Origin: Haemophilus parainfluenzae ATCC 33392 | Lineage (GTDB): Bacteria; Pseudomonadota; Gammaproteobacteria; Enterobacterales; Pasteurellaceae | Reading direction: 5' to 3' | Assembly: GCF_031191205.1 (NCBI RefSeq) | Contig: NZ_CP133470.1 | Coordinates: 999,501 to 1,063,500, forward strand | Length of the DNA stretch: 64,000 nucleotides | Shown here: positions 1 through 9,139 of the stretch, piece by piece | Layout: each line of letters starts with the position of its first letter | Position numbering within the stretch: position 1 is the stretch's first letter | Made by a program: the position numbers and the translations under genes | Notes under the pieces: generated by a model | What the model was told of the DNA's origin: nothing | Databases searched by the model: none | Seen by the model: the letters and a program-made list of their open reading frames with translations, nothing else

Positions 1-1194
1 GACGGAAGTCGCATGGCAAGCACACTTTGTGAAAAATATGTTCATTCGTCCTACAGAAGAACAATTAAAAACCTTTAAACCTGATTTTGTGGTCATGAAC
101 GGTTCTAAATGCACTAATCCGAACTGGAAAGAACAAGGCTTGAACTCTGAAAACTTCGTTGCATTTAACTTAACTGAGCGTATTCAATTAATCGGTGGTA
201 CTTGGTACGGCGGTGAAATGAAGAAAGGTATGTTCTCAATGATGAACTACTTCCTACCACTTAAAGGTGTGGGTGCAATGCACTGTTCTGCTAACGTAGG
301 TAAAGACGGTGATGTGGCAATCTTCTTCGGTTTATCAGGTACAGGTAAAACCACACTTTCTACCGATCCAAAACGTGAATTAATCGGTGATGATGAGCAC
401 GGTTGGGATGATGTAGGTATCTTCAACTTTGAAGGTGGTTGCTACGCGAAAACTATCCATCTTTCTGAAGAAAATGAGCCGGATATTTATCGTGCAATCT
501 AGAGAACGTCGTGGTTCGTGCAGATGGTTCAGTTGATTTCGATGATGGTTCTAAAACTGAAAATACTCGTGTGTCTTACCCAATTTATCACATTGATAAT
601 ATTGTTAAACCGGTATCTCGTGCAGGTCACGCAACGAAAGTAATTTTCTTAACTGCGGACGCATTCGGTGTGTTACCTCCAGTGTCTAAATTGACACCAG
701 AGCAAACCAAATACTACTTCTTATCTGGCTTCACCGCTAAATTAGCCGGTACAGAGCGTGGTATTACTGAGCCAACGCCAACTTTCTCAGCATGTTTCGG
801 TGCAGCATTCTTAACACTCCACCCAACACAATATGCTCAAGTGTTAGTTAAACGTATGCAAGCTGCCGGTGCAGAAGCGTATTTAGTTAATACTGGTTGG
901 AACGGTACAGGTAAACGTATCTCAATTAAAGATACCCGTGGTATTATCGATGCCATCTTAGATGGTTCTATCGAAAAAACAGAAATGGGTGAGTTACCAA
1001 TCTTTAACTTAGCTATTCCAAAAGCATTACCAGGCGTAGATCCAGCGATCTTAGATCCACGTGATACTTATGCGGATAAAGCACAATGGGAAGCGAAAGC
1101 GAAAGACCTTGCAGGACGTTTTGTGAAAAACTTTGAAAAATATGCGACCAACGCAGAAGGTAAAGCACTTATCGCAGCAGGTCCAAAAGCTTAA
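1..1194 (+). pseudogene. pckA: Phosphoenolpyruvate carboxykinase (ATP), frameshifted and 5'-partial
   Basis: PckA converts oxaloacetate plus ATP to phosphoenolpyruvate in gluconeogenesis. The frame is open from base 2, so the true start lies before the window. The P-loop [11 protein letters not shown] and the following DDEHGWDD metal/nucleotide segment are intact. The frame then ends at a TAG at 500-502, after the residues IYRAI. The rest of the protein resumes in another frame at [10 protein letters not shown] and runs to the normal C-terminus AAGPKA. Compared with my memory of the E. coli protein (IRRDALLENV), RRDAL plus one base is missing, a net deletion of 16 nt between 499 and 500. That is unlike a homopolymer slip. 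The ATP-binding half and the C-terminal half cannot be one polypeptide as written. Confidence 0.93.
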
Positions 1195-1232
1195 TTAGAG
1201 AATATCGTATCTAATTAAACATCTCTAAAAAT

Positions 1233-1270
1233 AACCGCACTTTGGTTTTCAAATCAAAGTGCGGTTTTTT
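1233..1270. terminator. Inverted-USS terminator between pckA and pgaD
   Basis: ACCGCACTT (1234-1242) and AAGTGCGGT (1257-1265) form a stem with a short loop, followed by T6 on the plus strand and by T-rich sequence on the minus strand. It can serve both convergent units, pckA and pgaABCD. Confidence 0.85.
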
Positions 1271-1291
1271 ATATTAAGATTTTTTTGCGAG

Positions 1292-1567
1292 TTATTCTTT
1301 CGCTACGGTAAGAATAGACCAAATATAAGCCAATATAACTAATACCGCAGAGACAGAAAACATGATGCTGACCACATCAACGAAAAAGAAACTTTCCAGA
1401 ATCGGTTTAGTGAAGATGCGTTCCGCATATCTCGCGACAAACGTAATGATATAAGCCCATAAAGCCCAGGTGACTAGATCTAGTGCAAAGCTTTTGGCTT
1501 TAATCAGCAAGGGAAGGCTGCTACCTTTATTAATAATCATTAATTGTTGTAAAGTGGCGGTTGCCAT
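1292..1567 (-). CDS. pgaD: PgaD-like inner-membrane subunit of poly-GlcNAc synthase
   Basis: A 91-residue protein with two predicted membrane helices (about 30-50 and 65-88). Its length and last position in the operon fit PgaD, the small partner that stabilises the PgaC glycosyltransferase. In E. coli PgaCD is activated by cyclic-di-GMP; I see no direct evidence for that here. It starts 3 nt after the pgaC stop, so translation is probably coupled. Sequence conservation in this family is low, so the call rests mainly on position and topology. Confidence 0.8.
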   Translation of the reverse strand: MATATLQQLMIINKGSSLPLLIKAKSFALDLVTWALWAYIITFVARYAERIFTKPILESFFFVDVVSIMFSVSAVLVILAYIWSILTVAKE

Positions 1568-1570
1568 TAT

Positions 1571-2812
1571 TTAAACTCCTCTGTCAGGGCTTGTCCAGAC
1601 AGCTAGCTTGGACTTGTTTCTAAAAATCGCTTTTGGGATTCCAACGAGTAACGTTACCGTATTAAGTAACCAATAAACATAGGGATACCAAATGCAGGAA
1701 ATTCCATATTGGATCAATCCTTTTTCATAACGTGAATCAATGTATAAGCTTAAGAGACACTGTAAGAAGAAGGAAAAAAACATGATCGAGATATTTGTTT
1801 CAAACAGCTCCATGTTTTGAATACCTATACCTAAGGTAATCTTCCGGTATAGTGCAAGCGCAACCAGTACAACTAATAAGATTGCCCAAGTTGCGGTAAC
1901 AAAATATTCAGCATACATTGGCCATAGACGGCGGTTTCTCCAACGCCAGACCTGAGGGAAATATTTGAGAATGGTTTCAGCACCACCTTGTGCCCAGCGT
2001 AAACGCTGTTTGTATAAGCCATAAAGACGTTCAGGCATTAATACCCAACATAAGGCACGAGGCTCATACATGATGTTGTAACCAGCCGTTTGAATTTTCC
2101 AACTAACATCAATGTCTTCGGTGATCATGTTGGTGCTCCAGCCACCGATTTCCTCCATCACATCTTTGCGGAAGAGACAACATACGCCGGATACCGTGAA
2201 AATGGTTCCCATCAGACTTTGAGCGCGTTTGATTAGGCCAATGATGGAGCTAAATTCAGACACCTGTAAACGACCTAAGATAGTACTTCGGTTACGTACT
2301 CGAGGGTTTCCGGTAACGGCGCCATAAGCACAGTTTAATTCGAGGGATTGCACCATGTAATCGATCGCATCGAAATCCAATACTGCATCGCCATCAATAC
2401 AGGCTACATATTCACCTTTAGCAACTAACAAACCATGATTTAATGCACTGGCTTTACCTTGGTTTTCTTGGTGAAGCGCCACGATGCGTTCGTCAGCTTT
2501 GGCCCAACGATCAATAATTTCACCCGTGTTATCTTTACTGCCATCGTTGATGAAGATTAGTTCATAGTTTGGGTATCTGAGTTGGAGCAAGTAAGGAATA
2601 GCTTCATCTAGGTTGTCCCCTTCGTTATAGCAAGGCACCATAATGCTGACCATCGGAACACGTTCCTTTGGCATTTGTTGGAAAGTTGGGTGCCCAAGTT
2701 TTCCTTCCATAAAAAGGTAATAACACAGACTTGCCGTCACCCAATATATCGCCATTCCGGCAGGATACATGAATACGAAGATACTCACGGCTTCTAAGAA
2801 TTGTTGGTTCAT
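1571..2812 (-). CDS. pgaC: Poly-beta-1,6-N-acetylglucosamine synthase PgaC
   Basis: A family 2 processive glycosyltransferase of 413 residues, near the usual PgaC length. An N-terminal membrane helix is followed by the GT-A core: VSIMVPCYNEGDN, the DGS nucleotide-sugar motif, DGDAVLD as the DxD metal site, ITEDIDVSW with the catalytic Asp, and QRLRWAQGG as the Q-x-x-R-W product-binding motif. Several membrane helices follow. It polymerises UDP-GlcNAc and moves the chain across the inner membrane together with PgaD. It is the third gene of pgaABCD, 10 nt after pgaB. Confidence 0.95.
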   Translation of the reverse strand: MNQQFLEAVSIFVFMYPAGMAIYWVTASLCYYLFMEGKLGHPTFQQMPKERVPMVSIMVPCYNEGDNLDEAIPYLLQLRYPNYELIFINDGSKDNTGEIIDRWAKADERIVALHQENQGKASALNHGLLVAKGEYVACIDGDAVLDFDAIDYMVQSLELNCAYGAVTGNPRVRNRSTILGRLQVSEFSSIIGLIKRAQSLMGTIFTVSGVCCLFRKDVMEEIGGWSTNMITEDIDVSWKIQTAGYNIMYEPRALCWVLMPERLYGLYKQRLRWAQGGAETILKYFPQVWRWRNRRLWPMYAEYFVTATWAILLVVLVALALYRKITLGIGIQNMELFETNISIMFFSFFLQCLLSLYIDSRYEKGLIQYGISCIWYPYVYWLLNTVTLLVGIPKAIFRNKSKLAVWTSPDRGV

Positions 2813-2822
2813 AAGTCAATCC

Positions 2823-4739
2823 TTATTGTTTTCCTGCATTCGTATTTACGGAAAAATACGGTTTCATTTTGTTCATATCCGGTTGATTCGTTAAAAAGTT
2901 ATCCGGATAGTAGCCATAGCTATAAATATGATTTTTTTGTAATAGCGTCATCCAATCAATCAATTCGGATTCAGGAATTGGTTTTTGAGTTCGCCAATTC
3001 ACCGCTTGGAATTCAAATAAGACTTTCTCTAATGGCGCTTGAGCTTTCACATTTTCAATAAGAGAAGCAAACCATTGATAGGCTTCTTTTTGTGAAATAG
3101 GCTGCTCATTTTCCATGTATGGCATTGCCATAATGGCCGTCGTATCGTAATTGTCAGTGAGTGTTTTTAAGTTTTGTGCCAACCATTCTTCTGCATTTGG
3201 ATTGGTGATCACTGATGCATAAAGATTACGAGCCGTTTTAAGAGAATATGAACCACGCAAGAAATAAGGTTTTAACGCATCGGTGAGTTGATGGGTTAAT
3301 TGGATTAAATCTTGTGTTTTTTGTTTTGCTTGTGGGCTAACCATGCCTTCAGCGTGATTACCTTCTGCACCTTCAAAATCGGTTAGGAACGCGTCATCAT
3401 GGAATAAAATGCCATTAAATTTTGCGTAGAATGACAAATCGTTATAAATGGATTTAATGATTTCAACATTCTGTTTGTTATAAGGCGAAAGGCGTAAATA
3501 AGCTTTTGTTGAAGGCTTGCCCGTGCGGCTATCAATGACATATTCCGCCTCTTTTACGCTTTTGCGTAAATCAAAGGCGAGTACAGGCATCCAAGCATAA
3601 ACTTGTACGCCTGCGCGTGTTTGTAATTGCCATGCAATTCGACCAAAAATATCATCGCGAACAGGAAGATATTTATTAGGGAAATACAAGGCATCGGCTA
3701 CGCCATCCCCATCTGGATCGGAGAAGGCTTGAAGATAAACTGTCGTCACACCATAGCGATAGATGCGTTCGATTAACTTATCAAGGTTTTTGGCTTGTTG
3801 AGCCTTATTCGCATCGTAGACATAATCCAAATCAACATGTAGCACACGTTGAATTTGCTTGCTTTCATCAATACCATTGAGATAGTTTTTAACGGTATTT
3901 AGATCGGTTTCTGCATTAAGTAATAAGCGTCCAATGTGTTTATCGCCAACTTTATTAACAATTTTCTCACCCAATGAGAAATAGTGTGGCATTCCTGCTT
4001 GTCGTGCAAGTTGCACAGAAACATCATTAAATTGTCCATAAGGCCACACCATTACGCGTGGTTTCTTACCGATATGATTGACTAATGTTTGAACGGTACG
4101 GGTGAAATCAGATTTCAATCTATTTTTGTAGGCATCTTCTGTTTCATATTTCCCATTTTTATATTCAGGCGCAATCACAGAGGGTAATTGACCACCAGAT
4201 GGGTTAGCATTAATACCGTTATGAAGATTATGTGTATGGGAAGCAACTTCAACGAGTCCACTTTGTTCCATTTCTTTGACTTGCGACCAAGTAGCAAAAA
4301 CAGAACGATCCAGCATTTTATCGGCATAAGTGATTTTTTGATTTTCTGGCGTATCTAACCACCCCGTTACAGGCGCAAAGACAGCTGGGTAGTTATAGGC
4401 CTTTAATAGCGGGAAGACCACGTTATACATGGTTTCATAGCCATCATCGAAGCTTAGTAATACCGCATTATCAGGTAATGTGCCTTTACCATTTTCAGCA
4501 TCGATAACTTGCTGCCAACTGATCACGTTGTATCCGTTTTCTTTTAGCCAATTAAAATGTTTAATTAAGGTTTGGGCTGAAATCGTTTGAGGAAAATAAT
4601 GTTTTTGATTTTCAGCCGCACTTTCATCTACAACGGAGTGATAGGCTAATACGCCATAACGATCTTGCGCAAAGGCAAAAGCCGAAAAAAGGGAAAGCGT
4701 GCAAATAATGATTCTTGCAAAATGTTTTAGAGATCTCAT
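2823..4739 (-). CDS. pgaB: Poly-GlcNAc N-deacetylase PgaB
   Basis: A 638-residue periplasmic enzyme that partly de-N-acetylates poly-GlcNAc so that it can be exported. The N-terminus is a signal peptide ending AFA-QDRYG, with no lipobox Cys, although E. coli PgaB is a lipoprotein. The NodB-like deacetylase domain (about 30-290) has LSFDDGYE with the catalytic and metal Asp pair, and the zinc site SHTHNLH. The C-terminal half (about 300-620) is the glycoside-hydrolase-like domain, with LHVDLDYVYD and FHDDAF. It lies between pgaA (21 nt) and pgaC (10 nt). Confidence 0.94.
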   Translation of the reverse strand: MRSLKHFARIIICTLSLFSAFAFAQDRYGVLAYHSVVDESAAENQKHYFPQTISAQTLIKHFNWLKENGYNVISWQQVIDAENGKGTLPDNAVLLSFDDGYETMYNVVFPLLKAYNYPAVFAPVTGWLDTPENQKITYADKMLDRSVFATWSQVKEMEQSGLVEVASHTHNLHNGINANPSGGQLPSVIAPEYKNGKYETEDAYKNRLKSDFTRTVQTLVNHIGKKPRVMVWPYGQFNDVSVQLARQAGMPHYFSLGEKIVNKVGDKHIGRLLLNAETDLNTVKNYLNGIDESKQIQRVLHVDLDYVYDANKAQQAKNLDKLIERIYRYGVTTVYLQAFSDPDGDGVADALYFPNKYLPVRDDIFGRIAWQLQTRAGVQVYAWMPVLAFDLRKSVKEAEYVIDSRTGKPSTKAYLRLSPYNKQNVEIIKSIYNDLSFYAKFNGILFHDDAFLTDFEGAEGNHAEGMVSPQAKQKTQDLIQLTHQLTDALKPYFLRGSYSLKTARNLYASVITNPNAEEWLAQNLKTLTDNYDTTAIMAMPYMENEQPISQKEAYQWFASLIENVKAQAPLEKVLFEFQAVNWRTQKPIPESELIDWMTLLQKNHIYSYGYYPDNFLTNQPDMNKMKPYFSVNTNAGKQ

Positions 4740-4760
4740 AAGGTTATACCGCTTAAGTAT

Positions 4761-7178
4761 TTAATAATAAATAGAAAAGTTTAAATTTCCGAAATTGTTG
4801 AATTCAGCACTGCCGTCGTAAATATTCTTTTTACGCCCGATTTCATAAGACACGCCAAATTTTTTACCAATACGCCATTGGTGTCCGTAACTAATCGACC
4901 ACATTTTTTCTCGACTAAGTTCTGCCTGTTTATAAGCACCTACGCTGGCTTTTAGGTGGTGATTTAAGACTAAGTCATAATTAAGTGGTTGGTAGTAACT
5001 TAAATCAGCACCGAATTCCAAGCTTGTCGCTTTTGCTGGGTTGTAATATTCAGCAGAATCAATAGTTTTATTTTTGCTGTAATCGACTCTGAAATTGTTG
5101 GTTAGCGTCCAACGGTCATGTTTGAATGTATTGAGATTCAACCAGAAATTGGCTTCTTTTCTTAAGTTGCCATCATCAAATTTCATGACGCCACCACCTA
5201 GCCCAGCTTGGAAAATATCGGAATAGGAATAGGTAGTAGAGAAACCAATATCTTTGGTATACACACCTTTATTGATGGCTTTAACTGGAGTACCACTACC
5301 ATTAATATTGGCATTTAAATTAAATGACCAGTGTTGGTTGAGGGTATAATTTGCCTCAGTGGAAAAATAGGCTTTATCATTAAGCTTAATGCCTTTCCCG
5401 CTTTCCATTTTCACTTGGAGTGGATAGAAATTGAGCTCTGTTCCTACGCCAATTCGGCGAGAAATGAGACTTTCTTTGTCATAAGGGGAGCGAGTTTCTA
5501 AGTAATGAACGTAGAGATCATGACCATTTGCTGTTTTCGGTGTGTAAATCGCATAATCTTGGCTACTTTCATTGCTATAACTGATTGGTGAGGTACGATG
5601 CTGTAAGCTGATACTTCCTACAATTTTGCCAGAACGTGCTTGTTCGTAATGGTTTATGAGGGATTGTGCTGACTGACATTGTTCTTCATTCATTGCATCA
5701 ATTGTTTTTGAAACTGTTGGTAAATCATTTTGACTTAAAGCAGTTTCTGCCAGGTTATTGCGTGCTTCTTGCTGATCATTTTTACTCAAAAAATAACCGG
5801 CTTTTTCAGCCCATAATTTGGCATCATCATAGTTGCCACGATGTCGCTCAAGTTCTGCTTTTTGCAACATAACCCATGGATCACCTGGCGTTTTATTAAA
5901 TAGACGATCATCTATAAGTTGCTGAGCCAATTTACTATTACCGCGCCATAAAGCTAAACGAGCCAAACCAAAATAGCGAGAATCGTAGCCTGGATTCAGA
6001 ATTTTTGATGTTCGGGTATAGTCATTGATATAAACATTTGAATTCATACGCTCTAAATATTGTTGAGCTAATTCAAATTTGCCCGCATCGCTTGCGGTCA
6101 GAGAGAGTTTATGAAGTAAACCATCGCTCACAGCGAATTTATTGTGTAGGGCTTGTTGTTCAATTACTTGATAAATTGCTAATGCTTTGTGTGGTGAGCC
6201 TTTTGCAGCCCAATAATCACCAAAGGCTTCTTCTAAATACGCCGGCACATTAGATTGAGCCTGTAATGTATTGAAGTCGTCTTCTATTTCATCAAATTTA
6301 TTCAAGCGAACCCCCATCACAAAACGATCTTGCAATGCTTGTTGATACAGAGGATGCTCAGGATTAATTTTGGCCAAAAGTGCGGTCAATTCTTCAAATG
6401 ATTTTTCTTGCTGTGCAGGCGTTGTCGCATTTTTTGAAGAGGTAATCGTCTTACCATGCTCAAACCACATCATGTCTTTTTGATTGAATTGATCCGGATA
6501 GGCTTTTTGTAGTTTCTCTTGTAATGGCAGAAGGTTGTATTTTGATGCTAAACGATACAACTCTCTCATCAAGGTGATATTTTTCGGATTTTGTTCTAAC
6601 TGACGTTGCCACCGGCCAAGTTTAGCCATGTCGGGTTCGGTGAAATCAAGCAAATAACTTTCTGCATCAAGATAAGCATTATCTTGTCCAAAACGTTTCT
6701 TATAAACATTCAGTGCATTTTTTGCCGCAGTGTAGTTTTTGGTTTCAGTGGAGGCTAATGCACCACCAAGCCATCCATTTGGATTATCAGGGAATTGCTT
6801 TTGCAATTGGGAATAGAATGCAACGGCACGGTCGTATTGTTTTTCATTTCGAGCGGCTTTGCCTAAATTTTCCAGTTCATTTTGAGAAAATTGCGCTGGT
6901 GCGCAGCTTTCGCAAAGTGAAAGTGCTTTAGCGGATTGATTCGTCCTCAGATAGAGTGTAATTAAATCATCGCGCACTTTAATATCGTTTGTCCTCTTAA
7001 ATAAGGCCTCAAGTTTTGGAATAGCTTGATTTAATTGGGCCTCTCCTTGACGAGAGAAAATGATGATATTTTCTCGTTCGGTATCAATAGAGGAATTTTG
7101 GGCATAGGCAACCTGTACTACTGAGGTACTGACACCTACTAATAGCACAGTCTTAAAGACATGGGATAGAGACTTCAT
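4761..7178 (-). CDS. pgaA: Poly-GlcNAc outer-membrane export porin PgaA
   Basis: An 805-residue protein, first gene of the pga operon. A signal peptide (cleavage near AYA-QNSS) precedes a long alpha-helical TPR-like domain (about 40-500) with repeats such as NPNGWLGGALA and DPWVMLQKAELER. The last 290 residues alternate aromatic and polar residues and end NLNFSIYY, a typical outer-membrane beta-barrel C-terminus. The TPR part recruits PgaB and polymer; the barrel exports the polysaccharide. The start has only a weak upstream purine stretch. About 210 nt of AT-rich sequence separates it from the fec terminator, and I could not assign a clear promoter. Confidence 0.93.
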   Translation of the reverse strand: MKSLSHVFKTVLLVGVSTSVVQVAYAQNSSIDTERENIIIFSRQGEAQLNQAIPKLEALFKRTNDIKVRDDLITLYLRTNQSAKALSLCESCAPAQFSQNELENLGKAARNEKQYDRAVAFYSQLQKQFPDNPNGWLGGALASTETKNYTAAKNALNVYKKRFGQDNAYLDAESYLLDFTEPDMAKLGRWQRQLEQNPKNITLMRELYRLASKYNLLPLQEKLQKAYPDQFNQKDMMWFEHGKTITSSKNATTPAQQEKSFEELTALLAKINPEHPLYQQALQDRFVMGVRLNKFDEIEDDFNTLQAQSNVPAYLEEAFGDYWAAKGSPHKALAIYQVIEQQALHNKFAVSDGLLHKLSLTASDAGKFELAQQYLERMNSNVYINDYTRTSKILNPGYDSRYFGLARLALWRGNSKLAQQLIDDRLFNKTPGDPWVMLQKAELERHRGNYDDAKLWAEKAGYFLSKNDQQEARNNLAETALSQNDLPTVSKTIDAMNEEQCQSAQSLINHYEQARSGKIVGSISLQHRTSPISYSNESSQDYAIYTPKTANGHDLYVHYLETRSPYDKESLISRRIGVGTELNFYPLQVKMESGKGIKLNDKAYFSTEANYTLNQHWSFNLNANINGSGTPVKAINKGVYTKDIGFSTTYSYSDIFQAGLGGGVMKFDDGNLRKEANFWLNLNTFKHDRWTLTNNFRVDYSKNKTIDSAEYYNPAKATSLEFGADLSYYQPLNYDLVLNHHLKASVGAYKQAELSREKMWSISYGHQWRIGKKFGVSYEIGRKKNIYDGSAEFNNFGNLNFSIYY

Positions 7179-7330
7179 ATTAACTTCTACTATGTTTAAT
7201 TATAATTATTTATTGTGGACTCCATATTTATGACAATGTAAAGAAAGTGTAAGTTTCGTAAAGTGATCCGACCTTAAGTTGAGCCATAAAAAGCATTAGC
7301 TATGTATAACATCAAGTGTTTTAGGTGAAA

Positions 7331-7364
7331 AAATAGGCGTTTTAGTAAAATAAAACGCCTATTT
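7331..7364 (-). terminator. Rho-independent terminator of the fec operon
   Basis: AAATAGGCGTTTTA pairs with TAAAACGCCTATTT around a 6-nt loop. Read on the minus strand it is followed by a T-run, directly after the fecE stop. Confidence 0.85.
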
Positions 7365-7388
7365 GATATTTAGAGAAGTGATAGTAGG

Positions 7389-8156
7389 TTATTTCAAAAT
7401 AAACATCGGTGTGTTGCTGATAGGATCACGATGAATGATGACATCCAAATCAAACACATCCTTCAGCAACTCTTCGGTCATCACTTCATCGGGCGTACCT
7501 TGTGCCATTACGGCACCTTTTTTCATGACGATTAAGTAATCGCAATAGCGGCAGGCTTGGTTGAGATCATGCAACACCGTAATCACGGTTTTGCCATTTT
7601 GTTGCATTTGTCGCATCATGCTCATGAGTTCAGCTTGGCGGTTTAAATCCAGATAAGTAGTCGGCTCATCGAGTAGCACTAATTCAGCATCTTGCGCAAG
7701 TGTCATGGCTAAGAAGACGCGTTGTTGCTGACCACCAGATAAATCGGAAACCAACTGTTCGGCGAGTTCTGCAGTTTGGGTTTGCGCCATCGCCCAAGTG
7801 ACCAATTCTTCATCTTTTTGACTGAGTTTTCCCCAAAGATTTAAGTAAGGCGAACGCCCGTAAGCGATCAATTCGCGTACTTTAATCCCTTCTGGTACCA
7901 GGTGTTGTTGCGGGAGAAAAGCCAATTCTTGGGCATATTCTTTAGGGCTTTTTTGCCAAATATCCTGACCTTTATGGGTGATTGAGCCTTGCTTCGGTTT
8001 AAGCAAGCGAGCCACCGCTTTTAATGTGGTGGACTTACAGCAACCATTTGGGCCGATTAACGCAATCACTTTATTTTTCGGGAATTTTAGCGACAGATTT
8101 TTAACCACGAGTTTATCTTGATAACCTAAAGATAAATTATTGATTTCAATGCTCAT
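7389..8156 (-). CDS. fecE: Ferric-dicitrate ABC transporter ATPase FecE, altered Walker A
   Basis: A 255-residue ATPase that powers iron-chelate import through FecCD. Signature LSGGQQQR, Walker B LVLLDEPTTYLD and the switch His in TVLHDLNQ are intact. Walker A reads GPNGCCKST: codon 40 is TGT (Cys; plus-strand 8037-8039) where the invariant Gly of GxxxxGK[ST] belongs. One G-to-T change from GGT would explain it. That Gly wraps the ATP phosphates, so loss of activity is likely but not shown. The start overlaps the fecD stop (shared ATGA). It is the last gene of fecBCDE. The Fec assignment rests on FecB and on the GPNGC context, as in E. coli FecE. Confidence 0.9.
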   Translation of the reverse strand: MSIEINNLSLGYQDKLVVKNLSLKFPKNKVIALIGPNGCCKSTTLKAVARLLKPKQGSITHKGQDIWQKSPKEYAQELAFLPQQHLVPEGIKVRELIAYGRSPYLNLWGKLSQKDEELVTWAMAQTQTAELAEQLVSDLSGGQQQRVFLAMTLAQDAELVLLDEPTTYLDLNRQAELMSMMRQMQQNGKTVITVLHDLNQACRYCDYLIVMKKGAVMAQGTPDEVMTEELLKDVFDLDVIIHRDPISNTPMFILK

Positions 8157-9139
8157 TATTTAGTTCTCATCAATAAGTAGAAGAAATATGGCGCACCGAT
8201 AATCGCGGTCAGAATACCTGCCGGCAGTTCCGTTGGTGGGTCAATCACCCGCGCCAAAATATCCGAAAGTTGTAATAAGAGGGCGCCAATAATCAAGGCT
8301 GCCGGTAATAGGGTGCGATGTCTGCCACCGACTAAACGACGAGCAAGATGCGGCGCAACTAAGCCTAAAAAGGCAATCGGACCACAAATTGCCACGGCTG
8401 TAGTGGAAAGGGCCACCGCTAGCACTAAAACGCTAATTTGCACTTTATTTACCGTCACGCCCAAGGTGGAGGCTTTGTTTTCACCTAAACCAAGGGTGTC
8501 GAGATCGCGACAGAAAATAAATGGCAAGGGTAGCAATACCACTAACCATGGCAATACCACATTTAAATAAGACCAGCTGCGCCCCCATAGGCTTCCTGTA
8601 AGCCATAACATTGCCGTATTGATCTCGACCGGATTGGTAAGCATCAGATAATGACTAATGGCTGCCCACAATGCGGAAAGTGCGACCCCAATGATTGCCA
8701 TTTTGATAGGGCGGAAGTTAAAACCGCACACGATCCATAAAATGACAAAAGAGAGCACACCGCCTAAAAAGGCAAAAATTGGCATCCAGTAAAATGCTAA
8801 GTTTGGTAGGAACATCAATACCGAAACAGCAACCAACCCCGCCGCATTGTTAATCCCTAAAATATCGGGAGAAGCAAGCGGATTACGCACTACGCTTTGC
8901 ACTAACACACCAGAAATTGCTAAGGCGCCGCCTAATAAAATCGCTAATACTGCACGGGGTAGGCGATATTCCATCAAGGTAAAATAGTTTTTATCGTCAG
9001 GCTGAAAGGCCGCCCAAATTTCCTCAAAAGAAAGCGTATAAGTGCCAAGGCGAATACTCAACCCAAAGAGTAGTACCATCAGACTGAGCGTGACGACATA
9101 AAAGCCGATAGCGCGAAAAGATACATGAGAAGCTCGCAT
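8156..9139 (-). CDS. fecD: Iron-dicitrate ABC permease FecD
   Basis: A 327-residue FecCD/BtuC-family permease with about nine to ten hydrophobic helices. It has the family signatures RLPRAVLAILLGGALAISG near the N-terminus and GPIAFLGLVAPHLARRLVG near residue 255, the latter forming the coupling loop to the ATPase. The C-terminus PPTELPAGILTAIIGAPYFFYLL is typical. It overlaps the next gene by one base at both ends, so the four fec genes are almost certainly one transcript. It pairs with FecC to form the inner-membrane channel. Confidence 0.9.
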   Translation of the reverse strand: MRASHVSFRAIGFYVVTLSLMVLLFGLSIRLGTYTLSFEEIWAAFQPDDKNYFTLMEYRLPRAVLAILLGGALAISGVLVQSVVRNPLASPDILGINNAAGLVAVSVLMFLPNLAFYWMPIFAFLGGVLSFVILWIVCGFNFRPIKMAIIGVALSALWAAISHYLMLTNPVEINTAMLWLTGSLWGRSWSYLNVVLPWLVVLLPLPFIFCRDLDTLGLGENKASTLGVTVNKVQISVLVLAVALSTTAVAICGPIAFLGLVAPHLARRLVGGRHRTLLPAALIIGALLLQLSDILARVIDPPTELPAGILTAIIGAPYFFYLLMRTK

